Assembly: GCF_932274485.2 (NCBI RefSeq)
Contig: NC_065887.2
Coordinates: 37,405,201 to 37,469,200 of the forward strand
Length of the DNA: 64,000 nt
Reading direction: 5' to 3'
DNA from: Patella vulgata
Taxonomy: Eukaryota > Mollusca > Gastropoda > Patellidae
Below the pieces are notes generated by a model. That model saw only the letters and a list, made by a program, of their open reading frames with translations. It did no database searches and had not been told where the DNA came from. Shown here piece by piece: positions 11,427 through 46,820 of the stretch (the stretch's first letter is position 1; every line of letters starts with the position of its first letter). The position numbers and the translations under genes are program-made.

Positions 11427-11619
11427 CGACCAAAGACATGTTATCCCTTAGTTATAGGCGCTTATCATTGTCACCCGATCTGCCTATTGTTAGCATTCTA
11501 GTAGCCACAAATTATTTCTTGGCTTGTATTGATTATTTCCTACCTTTGCTCTGAACCTCATAGGGAAGTGAACCCAAAATTGAACGAGACTGGCCACTTC
11601 TCGCAACTTCTCGGTTTAG

Positions 11620-12387
11620 TATGGTGGCTGCATGTTAGCAGCCATTCAAATGAATCTAAATTGTCGCCTTGTGAAGAAGGTGACAAGTCGACAAAATCAA
11701 CCCGTCAACATGACAAAATAACCCGACGATCGTCGCCTTCATTTCGTCGAGTTGTCGGGCCAATTCTGTCGACTTGTCGCCTTAGACTTATTCAGGTTGT
11801 GAATAAGTCGAAGGCGACAAGTCGACAAAATCAACCCGCCAACACTACAAAATAACCCGACGATCGATCGTCACTTTCATTTCGTCGACTTGTCGCCTTC
11901 GACTTATTCACAACCCGACAAGTCGATGAATTGAGTCGACAAGTCAACGAAACAAGTCGACGAATTAAGTCGACAGATTGAGTCGACAAATCGACAAATT
12001 GAGTCGACAAGTCGACGAATTGACACGACGATCGTCTCCTTCATTTCGTCGACTTGTTGGGTCAATTCTGTCGACTTGTCGCCTTCAACTTACTCACAAC
12101 CCGACAAAATACAATTATTTCGACTAGTCGTGCGGCAACTTGTCGCCTCGGAAGTCAAACTCGAGCTTCCGCATTTGCCGCACGACAAGTCGAAATAATT
12201 GTATTTTGTCGACTTGTTGGGTTTTGAATAAGTGGACGCGAGAAGTCGACATAATTGACCCGACAAGTCGATGAAATAAAAGCGACGATCGTCGGGTTAT
12301 TTTGTCGTGTTGATTTCGTCGACTTGTCTCCTTCTTCATAAGGCGACGATTTAGATGACATTTGAATGGCCGCTAACAGCCACCATA
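11620..12387. mobile_element. 768 bp foldback element rich in GTCGAC
   Basis: The ends TATGGTGGCTGCATGTTAGC / GCTAACAGCCACCATA are inverted repeats reaching about 80 bp inward. GTTTAG flanks both sides (11614-11619, 12388-12393). The interior is a lattice of direct and inverted copies of GTCGACAAGTCGAC-like words and CGACGATCGTCG. There is no coding capacity. Confidence 0.75.
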
Positions 12388-12394
12388 GTTTAGC

Positions 12395-12750
12395 ATGTTT
12401 AGTCCAGAGGGCACTAAAGAGTACCCATCCGCCTGGTTGGTACAGAAATCAGGAGGCATGTTGGCCCACTATCCACGGTGTCCTGGGTTCGATCCTACCA
12501 TTGGCCAAGAAAGTACCTCAGGATTTTCCAGCGTTGGTTCCTGTTTTCACTGGTGCAAGATGGAGGGCCTGGCAAGGAACCGTGTCTTATATTCGGACAG
12601 ACCTGAGGACTTGTGTACACGTTATCTTTCACGTAAAAGAACCCTAATTTAAATAACATTGGGCCATAGCGCTGCTGTTCACCAAAAGTACCTCATAGCA
12701 TACTATAATCTTGCATATACCCGTCATCATTACCCCAGACGGTACCTAAC
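12395..12750 (+). mobile_element. SINE family A copy, diverged
   Basis: It has a B-box-like GGTTCGATCC at 12486-12495, followed by the family body (GGAGGGCCTGGCAAGGA, TTTCACGTAAAAGA, CTCATAGCATACT). It directly abuts the GTCGAC foldback element. Confidence 0.65.
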
Positions 12751-12759
12751 ATTGTTTTA

Positions 12760-14734
12760 CTGGCCACCACCAACGGGACGTCACCGCGATTTTTCGCCTA
12801 ACTTATAGCTCGTCATGTGCTCGCAGGTAATCGTCTTACCGAAGCTATGCATAAATGAATCGAAAGAAAGAGGTGATGACAGCAACTCGGAAGACGAAAA
12901 CAACGATGCTATTTACAAAACCCGATACAGTCGCTTCGTCATTTGTTTGCCGATTTAATCCCAACCAACTTGAACACAAGTGAATTTATTAATGTGCGGT
13001 TACCGTCAAGAACTCTCTCTACAAACACCAGCACTCAATCCATTAATAACATGTTTTATTGTAAATTTTATTACATGTATGATAGAACAATGACAATATG
13101 ATCAAATTCATTAATATGTTTGAGAAAGCAGAATGTAATTATGCTAAATTTAATCTGACATACAGATTATTCTCTTTGATAAAACAAATTTACATTTTCA
13201 GTACTTACATCCCAGGACGAATTTTTAAATGTTAGATGGAAAAAATAAATGATCAATATGAAAGTAGTAAAATAGGTTGATAGTGCAGGATGGGTACAAT
13301 TAAAGCTGGTTTTTGAGACCGTTTACAGTGTCAGATTTAGATAAAGAGAGGACCTAGGCTATCACACTTATGGGGGCCACTTCTAGATGAAAGTGTCTTT
13401 TAAATACAATTGAGCAGGGTCGAGGATTTTTTTTGCGGCTCTATGCTTCAGCCAGCCAATTCTTTAGATAAATCCGGCACTGCATATATTCATCAGAGAA
13501 TTACTATAAATCATTATACAGCTGTCATACTCTTTAAGTTTTATTTAGTAACTGAGAAACACATTAAAAGAAGACAATTGTTTTTACCTTAAGTTTACTA
13601 TCGATATGAGGATACTTGTTGGAACATTGTGCTTATAATAAAACTAGTGTTTATAGCCCATAGAAATTGTGTTCTGATAATAAGCAGCTGACAGCCTGCC
13701 TAAAACCCGTGTTTACATGCTCTAATTATATAATTATATAAATTAATTCAATACAGAATCAATAACCATGCAAAGTTCTGATGGTGATACAGGAATACAA
13801 CAAAAACATAATTTAAGTGACTTTAACAAATTAATATGGACGGCAGTCTTTACAATAATATTATAAATACATCAAAATAAAATAAAAATATAACAGAAAT
13901 TATTATCTTATAAAACATTTATGCATAAACAACATTCAGATACAAACAACCAAACAAATATATGATTTGGACAACATGATAAACTATAAACACAGCAACC
14001 ATCTATATGGAATACCTACATTCACTGACTTATAGCGCTAAGTTTTGACAAGTGTTCCCGTGTAGTAGGTTTAACGTCCACTCGACACAAACTAGGTCAT
14101 TTCGGGACTAACATATGGTTCAATTTTATTTCAATAATTCGCTTACATGTAGGGGTCTTTAGCAGTGGGAGGAAACCGGAGGCCCGGAGAAAACCACGAG
14201 GTTGGACAGGCAACCCTACTCCTTGTCATGTACATGTGGGGAATGAAAACCACCTGCTAACCATTTAGCCATCCAACCCCCTGTAGTGGAAAAGGAAAAA
14301 CATATATATAATAAACCAGTCATATTCCATATAAATGGTTTTTGAGTTTTTGATCTGCTCTATCACCAAATTCCCCTCAAGGATTATGATAAAAATGTTT
14401 TGATTAATAATTTGTCAATCATTCATTAACAATTGATTGTGAGAATCATTTGTAATAATAATACCTGTAATAAATATCCACTTGATATAGTACAAAACAA
14501 ATATTTTAATAGAGATTTCCTTTTTATCATAATGGCAAATTAAGAAATTTACCAGAATTTACAGTTTTTAGTTAGTTTTAATGTATGATACATGTTCTCA
14601 AATATACCAAAAATATACTTTTGCTAATCTTAAAACTGATATATGATAAAACAGTCTAGTTGGACGGTGTTGACCTAATTTTTGGTGGTTAAGGGACTGA
14701 GAGAATTGAATTCCACGATGTTGGTTTGAATAAG
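12760..14734. other. Convergent spacer between GALNT and ULK4
   Basis: No exon is recognised. It holds a SINE family B copy (about 14066-14285) and otherwise AT-rich unique-looking sequence. Both genes end toward this region, so their 3' UTRs may reach into it. Confidence 0.5.
14066..14285 (-). mobile_element. SINE family B copy
   Basis: It carries the GTTTAACGTCCACTCGACAC tail in inverse orientation, the core GTGGGAGGAAACCGGAGG and an inverse head near CATTTAGCCATCCA. Confidence 0.75.
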
Positions 14735-14893
14735 TCCAGAGTCACAATGTTCATTTGAATAACCCCATAGTCACAATGTTTGTTTGAATAACCCTGTAGT
14801 CACAATGTTCATTTGAATAACCCAATAGTCACAATGTTCATTTGAACAACATCATAGTCACAATGTTCATTTGAACAACATCATAGTCACAAT
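14735..14893. repeat. ~29 bp tandem repeat in the ULK4 3' region
   Basis: Five to six units of CACAATGTTCATTTGAA plus TAACCCCATAGT lie 60-220 bp past the ULK4 stop codon, so they are probably transcribed in the 3' UTR. Confidence 0.8.
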
Positions 14894-14955
14894 GCAGCCT
14901 TTCTTGTTAACAAATTTCTGGACATCTTCAATTGAAATGGCCATGTTTTAAAGCA

Positions 14956-39768
<24,813 letters not shown>

Positions 39769-39894
39769 TTTGATCAAATTAACATTCAACTAATAAAAAT
39801 AAACAAATAACAATTACTTGTACAAAATCATGAGGAAGGAGAGGGGAGGGAACGAATGATTAATGCATGCTTGTTACATCATTAGGTCTTTTAC

Positions 39895-40068
39895 TGAGTC
39901 AAGAGGCGTTGGTTTTGATTCTCCACTTGTACGTGACAAGGTGTAGGGTCGCCTGTCTAACCTCATAGGGTTTTCTCCGAGTTGTCCTGTTTCCTCCCAC
40001 CGCTATAGACCCCTAGGCAAACGCGAATTAATGAATTAAAAATGAACTGTATGTTGGTCCTGAAATGA
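39895..40068 (+). mobile_element. SINE family B copy, plus orientation
   Basis: TTGTACGTGACAAGGTGTAG, CCTCATAGGGTTTTCTCCG and GTTGGTCCTGAAATGACAC. It meets an opposite copy at about 40068, so the tails face each other. Confidence 0.7.
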
Positions 40069-40310
40069 CACAAACTAGGTCATTTCGGGACTAACATATG
40101 GTTTAATTTTATTTCAATAATTCGCTTGCACGTAGGGGTCTTTAGCAGTGGGAGGAAACCGGAGGACCCAGAGAAAACCCACGGACAGACGACCATACTC
40201 CTTGCCACATACAACCGGGGATTCTAAACCATGCCAGTTGACTCAATGACAGGCCTTATGTCATACAGCATGCACGTGCTAACCATTCGGCCATCCACCC
40301 GGCCCTCCCC
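40069..40310 (-). mobile_element. SINE family B copy, minus orientation
   Basis: CAAACTAGGTCATTTCGGGA through CATTCGGCCATCCACCC; it pairs tail-to-tail with 39895-40068. Confidence 0.75.
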
Positions 40311-41335
40311 CCACCACCAGACTTGAACATGGTTGTATGATGGTTATAGTGCTTAAATAAAATAAACCAACTGACAATTCAACCACATCAACGAAAAATG
40401 CATTAATCTATTTATCATTTTTGTCTTTGCCTCTGGCCTAGCTGAGTAGGCTAATTCTAATTGTCTAATTCTCACTCATCATTTCACTTTATTTCAGACG
40501 TCAAAGACAAAACTATTATCTATGGTTGCACGGAGCCTACTGTTATCTCAACCTATACAGATATAATGGCACTGTGTATGTTGATTGATCAAATGATCAA
40601 TTTCAAACAATATTTTCATATTTACAAATTAATTTACCAAACATGTTTATTCTTCGCAACCATTTATTTACAATGGTGGAGGTCCGTTTGGTGCCTAAAA
40701 TATCTATCAGAGGATTTCATTGGTCAATTTGGAAGAAGCATTCCATAATCAGCCAATCATAACGGTTCTTATTGATCTTACAGAAGAGCTTTTAAAGAGA
40801 GATAAATCTAATTGAAAAGTAATATTTTGTCAAGTTGAAAGTCAAAAAAACGTGTGTTTAGTTTTTATTAATTTGTTGTGTAAAGGGGAGAATGTATTAA
40901 CTAATGCCCAGAAATTATTTTTTGTCATGCTACATTATTATGTCTTAGTTTATCAAATTATGTTTCACTTCGTCGAAAAGGGCATAGATCGCATCGGAAT
41001 GTGCAACTCGATCGCCCCCACCCCCCACAAAGATTACTCGCACTTTGGTGCTAGACATCTGCCCCCCCCCCCCCCTTCCCCTCAACTAATCCTTAGTTGA
41101 CATGTCCCAGCCCTATAATTTATTGTTTTTCTATCATGCCACATTATCTAGGAAAAAGTAACAAAAAGAAAAGTCAGGCCTTTAATCACTTTAACCAAAA
41201 TAATAAATGAATTTAATAATAGTGTACTTGTAGTACATTAAAATAACCAGAGACTCATCTTATCGAAAATCCAACAACTGACCTAAAACAGGATTAAAAT
41301 CGATAACGTTCATAAACATAAACTTATATTTAAAT

Positions 41336-41412
41336 TACCTGTACCGGTGTGTCTGTGATGGCTTGGCAGACCGCACTCAGTTTTTGCACTTCCCAGATGT
41401 ATCTGTATATAT
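41336..41412 (-). promoter_or_regulatory. ULK4: Possible ULK4 5' UTR exon and promoter-proximal region
   Basis: On the minus strand ..ACACCGGTACAG|GTAATTT gives a good donor near 41341, and the ULK4 start codon exon has an acceptor (ATTTTTATTAG|TTGAATG) 20 bases before the ATG. Together these suggest a noncoding first exon here. This is inference from splice motifs only. Confidence 0.3.
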
Positions 41413-41413
41413 A

Positions 41414-43658
41414 TGTTACAGTCAATGTGTAAAATCAGTCAATCTGTAGATTGACTGGAATTTTTAGTCATTCTGTAGATTGACTGATTCACTCAGTCAT
41501 TCTGTAGATTGACTAAAAAAATCAGTCAATGTACAGATTGACTGGAAATTTAGGCGGATTTCTAGACAGATTGACTAAAATGAATTATTCTCACTAATGG
41601 AATCACATAAGGCTATCAGATTATTTAAAGTCTATCAGATTATTTAAAGTCTATCAGATTATTTAAAGTCTATCATATGATCTGTTTTGATAATAGATTG
41701 GAAGCCAAAGTTTTAACTCTTTCTTAATCCTTAATTTCTTAAGATATCAGGTATGGTTAATTAGTTGATTGTTTGAATAACAAATTGGAAGCCACAGTTA
41801 GAGTCCTTATGACAAGTCCTGCTCTCTACTTGAAGAGCTGAAAGAAGCTGGTTCTACCAAAAGTAAAACACCTCGTCAGTATTACATCCTTGGTCGCTAT
41901 GAGATATTGCAGTGTGGTGACGTGAAAAAGTTAATCAGGAAACGCAATACCAATGATGATGAGCCCATTTACTTTACACATATCGATGATATGTTTGACA
42001 TTGTTAAGAGAGATCATATTTCAACTGGTCATGGTGGCCGAGATAAAATGAAGCAATTTTTGAAAAAATATGCCAATGTGACCCGCGATGCAGTAGAATT
42101 GTACAAGTCACTTTGCGTAGAATGCCAGAAGAAACGTAAACGCATCACAACCAAAGGAGTAGTGGTTAAGCCCATTCTATCAAAGGACTTTGGATCACGA
42201 GGCCAAGTAGACCTAATTGACATGCAGTCAATGGCAAGTGGCTCATCCCGATGGATAATGGTCTACCAAGATCATCTCACTAAATACTGTGTACTACGTC
42301 CATTAACATCCAAACGTGCTGCAGAAGTTGCCTTTCAGTTGATGGACATTTTCCTATTACTCGGAGCACCTCAGATTTTGCAAAGCGATAATGGATCTGA
42401 GTTCACGGCATCCGTTATCACAGAGCTGAAACTTCTATGGCCTGATCTTCTCATGGTGCATGGTAAGCCAAGACATCCCCAGAGTCAAGGTTCAGTAGAA
42501 CGTTTGAACTGTGACGTGAAGGACATGCTCACTGCATGGCTAGGGGACAACGACTCAACAGACTGGCCTATGGGACTTCGCTTTGTGCAATTCCAAAAGA
42601 ACAGCAGCTACCACTCTGGAATAAAGCAATCACCATACAAAGCCCTGTTTGGAAGTGAAGCCAAAGTTGGATTGCGCTCGAACACCCTTCCAACAGAAAT
42701 ACTTGAAAGAATGGTCTCTGAAGAAGACCTTCTTGCAGCATACTCAGCCCCATCATCAGAGAGAGAAGCTACTAGCCATGTAAAACATCAAGATGTGAGT
42801 GAAGCTACTGGTACCATGCAACCTGATACAGCAGACCCTGAAGATTCAGAGCTAAGAGTGAATCAACAGAACATCGAGGTCCAGAGGAAAAGAGCAGTGG
42901 ATGGTCAGCTTTCACAAGCTGAACGCATGGTCAAACGTAGTCGATTAGAGCATGTCGCTGGCAATCCGGGTGACAATGTGACCATCCCTATTCCATTAGT
43001 TGATCGTGGTAAGGGTGACCCTCGCAACATAATGGGTGTCATTGTAGACAGGAACGAGAATGACCTGTATCGTGTTGCTGTCAAGGCTGGGATTCTTAAG
43101 GGACACTATAGCAGAACTCAGTTCGACCTGTGCACCAATAAGCTGTTTAACATTGAGGACATGTCCAGGGATGTTGAAGTTGGTCTACGCCAGGCAGTAC
43201 AGAGTGAATCTCGATGCGGTGGCCAGGGATATGCTAAATGCAACTGTGCAGCGAGTGGCAAGCAATGTCAGACCAACAGATGTAAATGTTTCAAGTCAGG
43301 CGTTAAATGCAACAGCAGGTGTCACTCCAGCACCACATGTCCAAACAAGAACTGAAGTCCTCCATGATATGTCAAGCATCCCATTCACAACAGTAACTGA
43401 AATCATACCTGATATGTGAATAAAACTATGAACATCTACATAACTGTTTGTTTTGTTTTAATGTTTTTGACTCATTAGTGAGAATAATTCATTTTAGTCA
43501 ATCTGTCTAGAAATCCACCTAAATTTCCAGTCAATCTGTACATTGACTGATTTTTTTAGTCAATCTACAGAATGACTGAGTGAATCAGTCAATCTACAGA
43601 ATGACTAAAAATTCCAGTCAATCTACAGATTGACTGATTTTACACATTGACTGTAACA
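41414..43658 (+). mobile_element. Ginger-like DNA transposon with 186 bp TIRs
   Basis: The left TIR (41414-41599) and right TIR (43473-43658) are inverted copies with one mismatch seen, starting TGTTACAGTCAATGTG. They are bounded by TA-rich sequence (TATATATA on both sides), so the target duplication is ambiguous. Each TIR carries several ~20 bp palindromic modules of the form AGTCAATCTGTAGATTGACT. The single gene encodes an integrase-like DDE transposase. A cut-and-paste element with Gypsy-like integrase, TIRs and TGT.. ends fits the Ginger superfamily. There is no reverse transcriptase or structural gene. TIR identity suggests recent insertion. Confidence 0.88.
41802..43355 (+). CDS. Integrase-like DDE transposase with C-terminal CXC zinc domain (KRBA2/SCAND3-like)
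   Basis: The frame is open from 41802 to the stop at 43353-43355. No ATG is in frame before the conserved region (RQYYILGRYEILQCGDVKK), so an upstream exon or non-AUG start is likely. Order of parts, numbered from the codon at 41907: HHCC zinc finger H37/H42/C70/C73; integrase core with D102 or D105 (QVDLIDMQS), D161 (QSDNGSEF) and E198 (QSQGSVERLN); KQSPYKALFG after the core; a charged linker with a likely nuclear signal (MVKRSRLE); and a Cys-rich C-terminus (437-482) with KCNCAASGKQC and RCKCFKSGVKC, a tesmin/TSO1-type CXC half. Vertebrate KRBA2 and SCAND3-like proteins share this integrase type (family knowledge). The frame is intact and the catalytic residues are present, so it may be active. 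Confidence 0.9.
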   Translation, partial: SPYDKSCSLLEELKEAGSTKSKTPRQYYILGRYEILQCGDVKKLIRKRNTNDDEPIYFTHIDDMFDIVKRDHISTGHGGRDKMKQFLKKYANVTRDAVELYKSLCVECQKKRKRITTKGVVVKPILSKDFGSRGQVDLIDMQSMASGSSRWIMVYQDHLTKYCVLRPLTSKRAAEVAFQLMDIFLLLGAPQILQSDNGSEFTASVITELKLLWPDLLMVHGKPRHPQSQGSVERLNCDVKDMLTAWLGDNDSTDWPMGLRFVQFQKNSSYHSGIKQSPYKALFGSEAKVGLRSNTLPTEILERMVSEEDLLAAYSAPSSEREATSHVKHQDVSEATGTMQPDTADPEDSELRVNQQNIEVQRKRAVDGQLSQAERMVKRSRLEHVAGNPGDNVTIPIPLVDRGKGDPRNIMGVIVDRNENDLYRVAVKAGILKGHYSRTQFDLCTNKLFNIEDMSRDVEVGLRQAVQSESRCGGQGYAKCNCAASGKQCQTNRCKCFKSGVKCNSRCHSSTTCPNKN

Positions 43659-43769
43659 TATATATATCATATAGTGTACACAAATTCAAATGATTTTTGT
43701 TTCAGCCTGGTATTATGTAATTATAATTATTTTTTATTTACTGTTTCTGTTTTGATTTTTTTTTTTCAG

Positions 43770-45928
43770 TAAAAAGTTTGACCAAGAAAAAAGCCTGATC
43801 TTTAAGACCACTTTTAATGGAGTATTCACTGAAGTACAAAATATGACTGGCTTAGTTAACCGGATTTCACTGAATTTGAAAAACCCACAGAAAGGCTTGG
43901 TGGGATGGTGGCTGGTAATCAAGTTATTAAATGAATAAATATTTTTATTGCTGGGCTATGGTAGCTCTGTTACTTGTACTTGCAGGACAGAAAATTAGGA
44001 TAACAGAAAATTAGGCCCACTCAGACGAAAGATCCGCTGTGGCAAGTGTCAATCTCATTGTCAATGCAATGGCCCCATAAAGACAATTAATGTACGCTCG
44101 TAATAAATGAATTGCTTCATTTCTCACTTAGTTTATGTTTTTTTATGTTCTCAAAATGAATTTTTTGAATACCTTTATCCATAGACGATTTCACACATTA
44201 GGAAGAGGACCAAGGCAGCTCTCAACAGCCCTGGTTCTTGGTTTTATGCCCTCAAGATATGTAACATATAGCTATATTTCCAAGGTAGCCCGAAAATTTA
44301 TTTAGCAGAGGCAAAATAGCTCAGTTCATGTTTTACAAGAATTGAATAGATGGCAGCTATTGTTTGACATGGAATTGAATTCCGTCACGGTTCGGCCAGT
44401 CTCCAAAACATGGGTGTTGTGAACAGAATCATGACAAAATCAAACGTTTCAGCTATGGTGATTGGTCAAGATAGTATCATATTTGGTTGCTGCCTGCTAT
44501 TTCACTCGTAATTCTAGTATTTACTCGGTTGACACTTTTTGAGGAACTGAGATAATTCAATTCTGGAACATTCAATTGAATGTCTGTGTATTGAGAAATT
44601 TTTCACACTTATTTTCATCTTTGTTTCAGAATTCTGCATTTAAAAAGCGTAATGCATATTTAGAAGAAAATGCTGCTCGTTTGTGTAATATCCAACCTGA
44701 TCACAAAGTGCTAGAAATAGGATTTGGTCCTGGTTGTGGGTTGGAAGCAGCATACAAATATGTAAAGGGTAAAATAAAGATTATTTCTTTTACTTATGGC
44801 CAAGTCACAGTCTTGTTCAATTCTTAGTTGCTCAGATGGTGTGCACATGAAAGAACCCTTGACAGTTTGAATTTGAAATAAGAGTAGGACGCAGAGCCTC
44901 TGTCCGGGCAAAATTTCCCTTTTATAGCACACTGTATGACTTATGTCCATTTTCATTAGTCCAGATGGTGCAGAAAAGTAGAATGTTAACCCCCTTTTTA
45001 TTAAATTTATCTAATTCTGCGAATTAATTCAATTTTCTGTTGCTCCACTTCATCTTTGACTAAAGACATTTATTTATAATGGTCAGATTGTGATTCATCC
45101 ACACCAGATTAGCTACCCACAATACTAAAAATAAGCTCTCCTTAATTTGCAAAATAATCACTCCTGAAAATGCTTATCCAGTTTAGACAAGGTGAGGGAT
45201 TTGGTAAATAAAGGGAGCACCCTAGTAAGGAGAGTAATTCTCTTTGCTTATAAGAGTCTATATAGCCATGACTTCATTCATGACTTTTGCAGTTTTATAG
45301 TGCTTTTTAGAATCTGATTTGTACTGTAATCCTACATACAAAGATATACAAAGGGCAAAATTATGCCAACATGTCATGCTTTTTTTTTTTTTACTGTATT
45401 TCAGAGGGAAATGGAAAAATTCATGGAGTAGACATATCAGAATATATGGTAGAATATGCCAGTAAATCATGTCATCAATTGATTCAACAAAATAAACTCC
45501 AAATTTTGTTAAGCAGTGTGCATCATATGCCTTTTAATACGGACACCTTTGATAGGGTATTTCATGTAAACTCCTATTATTTCTGGCCCTCTATGAAACA
45601 TTCTTTACGGGAAATTTATCGTGTGATGAAACCAGGTGCTATCATGGTAACAACCCTTAACTTAAAAAGACTGAAAATTTTGCAATCGAAAGGATACTTT
45701 AAGCATGGAAACATCGATCCTCTGAAATACATGGTAGCGCTAGAAAAAACTGGTTTTGAGAATGTTCGAATTGAATACCTTAAGGACAGTCTGTACAAAG
45801 AAAAAAAAACATATCAAGCCATATTCGCGGAAATAAAAGAGAAGCCAGCGTATGATGAGGAATTTGAAGATGTGGAATATGAAGAGAATTTAGACATTAA
45901 AAACAATGAAAAATCAGATGATCCTTAA
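43770..45928 (+). CDS. SAM-dependent methyltransferase, 244 aa, three exons
   Basis: Class I methyltransferase; substrate unknown. Coding parts: 43843-43914 (24 codons), 44630-44768, 45405-45928, all GT..AG, joined in phase to 244 aa. The first exon starts at an acceptor-like border (43770) with 73 bp of 5' UTR, so a further noncoding exon probably lies upstream. The SAM-binding loop is VLEIGFGPGCG (motif I) at about residues 48-58, followed by GVDISEYM (motif II). HMPFNTDTFDRVFHVNSYYFW and EIYRVMKPGAIMVTTL correspond to later methyltransferase motifs. The C-terminus is acidic (EEFEDVEYEENLD). It resembles bacterial YdaC-type and animal uncharacterised methyltransferases. I cannot assign a substrate. 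Confidence 0.88.
43817..43846 (+). promoter_or_regulatory. uORF overlapping the methyltransferase start codon
   Basis: An upstream ATG at 43817 opens a nine-codon frame (MEYSLKYKI) whose TGA (43844-43846) overlaps the main ATG (43843-43845) as ATGA. Such overlap can tune main-frame initiation. Confidence 0.45.
44822..44998 (+). mobile_element. SINE family A fragment
   Basis: AATAAGAGTAGGACGCAGAG, CGGGCAAAATTTCCC and ATAGCACACTGTATG match the family body, in the second methyltransferase intron. Confidence 0.65.
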
Positions 45929-46089
45929 CCTCTTTAATCGGCTCATCTTGACTTTTTTTAAAGGGGTGCAAGACTTTCCTCAGCCTGGTATTGAATTTTG
46001 GTAGTTTAAATGCTTTGCCATAGCCAGCTGCTTAACTATTTTTTGTGAATAGTGCTACACACAACCGTCCCAAGTACGATTTAGGTACC

Positions 46090-46095
46090 AATAAA
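46090..46095 (+). terminator. Poly(A) signal AATAAA of the methyltransferase gene
   Basis: This AATAAA lies about 160 bp after the stop codon, in the expected position for 3' end formation. Confidence 0.5.
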
Positions 46096-46236
46096 GTAAA
46101 TGTGTAGAACTTTGAACAGTTTTATGGGGAAATATCTTACCTGGTATTGCTGACCAGTGTAAATCAGGTCAAAGAGAAACTGATGGCGACATATAATATC
46201 GGTAGTGCAACAGTCATACTCACATTCTAATATATT

Positions 46237-46469
46237 GGGGATGCTCGATTGTCAGTACGGAACATTCCGAATTGGCGGAATCGCAATCGAGTGACGCGGG
46301 ATTTAGTCCTGTTACATTTCTGTAAGTCCTGCCAACGGAGGTGGTGTGATTAGAATCGTGACGTAATGAAACACAACGAATATGTTTCAGCTCTCATGGT
46401 TGGTTGAGATATTTTTCTCATGCAGTTGGCGCATGTGTTCTAGCCCTGAAAGTTCAATTGAGCATCCCC
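46237..46469. mobile_element. Possible small TIR element
   Basis: GGGGATGCTCGATTG and CAATTGAGCATCCCC are inverted ends 233 bp apart. Part of the interior (GTTTCAGCT..GGTTGGT.GAGATA) resembles 44440-44475, suggesting a dispersed family. Confidence 0.45.
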
Positions 46470-46555
46470 TATGTGTTTTAGGTACCTCAGATTAACTGTA
46501 AATGACTTGGGGTCAAATATTACCATATCAATAAGCCTAGTTTTAAACAAGTGTG

Positions 46556-46820
46556 AAAGAGAGAGAAATGGGGTTTAACTTCCACTTGACTGAAACTAGC
46601 TCATTTTGGGACTAACACGTTTCAATTTTATTTCAATAATTCGTTTGCGCGTAGGGGTCTTTAGCAGTGGGAGGAAACCGAAGGACCCAGAGAAAACCCA
46701 CGAGGTTGGACAGGTGACCCTACTCCGTGCCACATACAACTGGGGAATCAAACCACACCAGTTGACTCAATGACAGACCTTGTGATACAGCACGCACACG
46801 CTAACCATTAGGTCAGTACA
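46556..46820 (-). mobile_element. SINE family B copy
   Basis: AATGGGGTTTAACTTCCACT through CACGCTAACCATTAGG, with the full core. Confidence 0.75.

Noticed and set aside
40461-40748. 95 aa plus-strand frame preceded by an acceptor-like TTTCAG
   Set aside because: No recognisable domain, no partner exon, and it is opposite to the ULK4 5' region; treated as chance.
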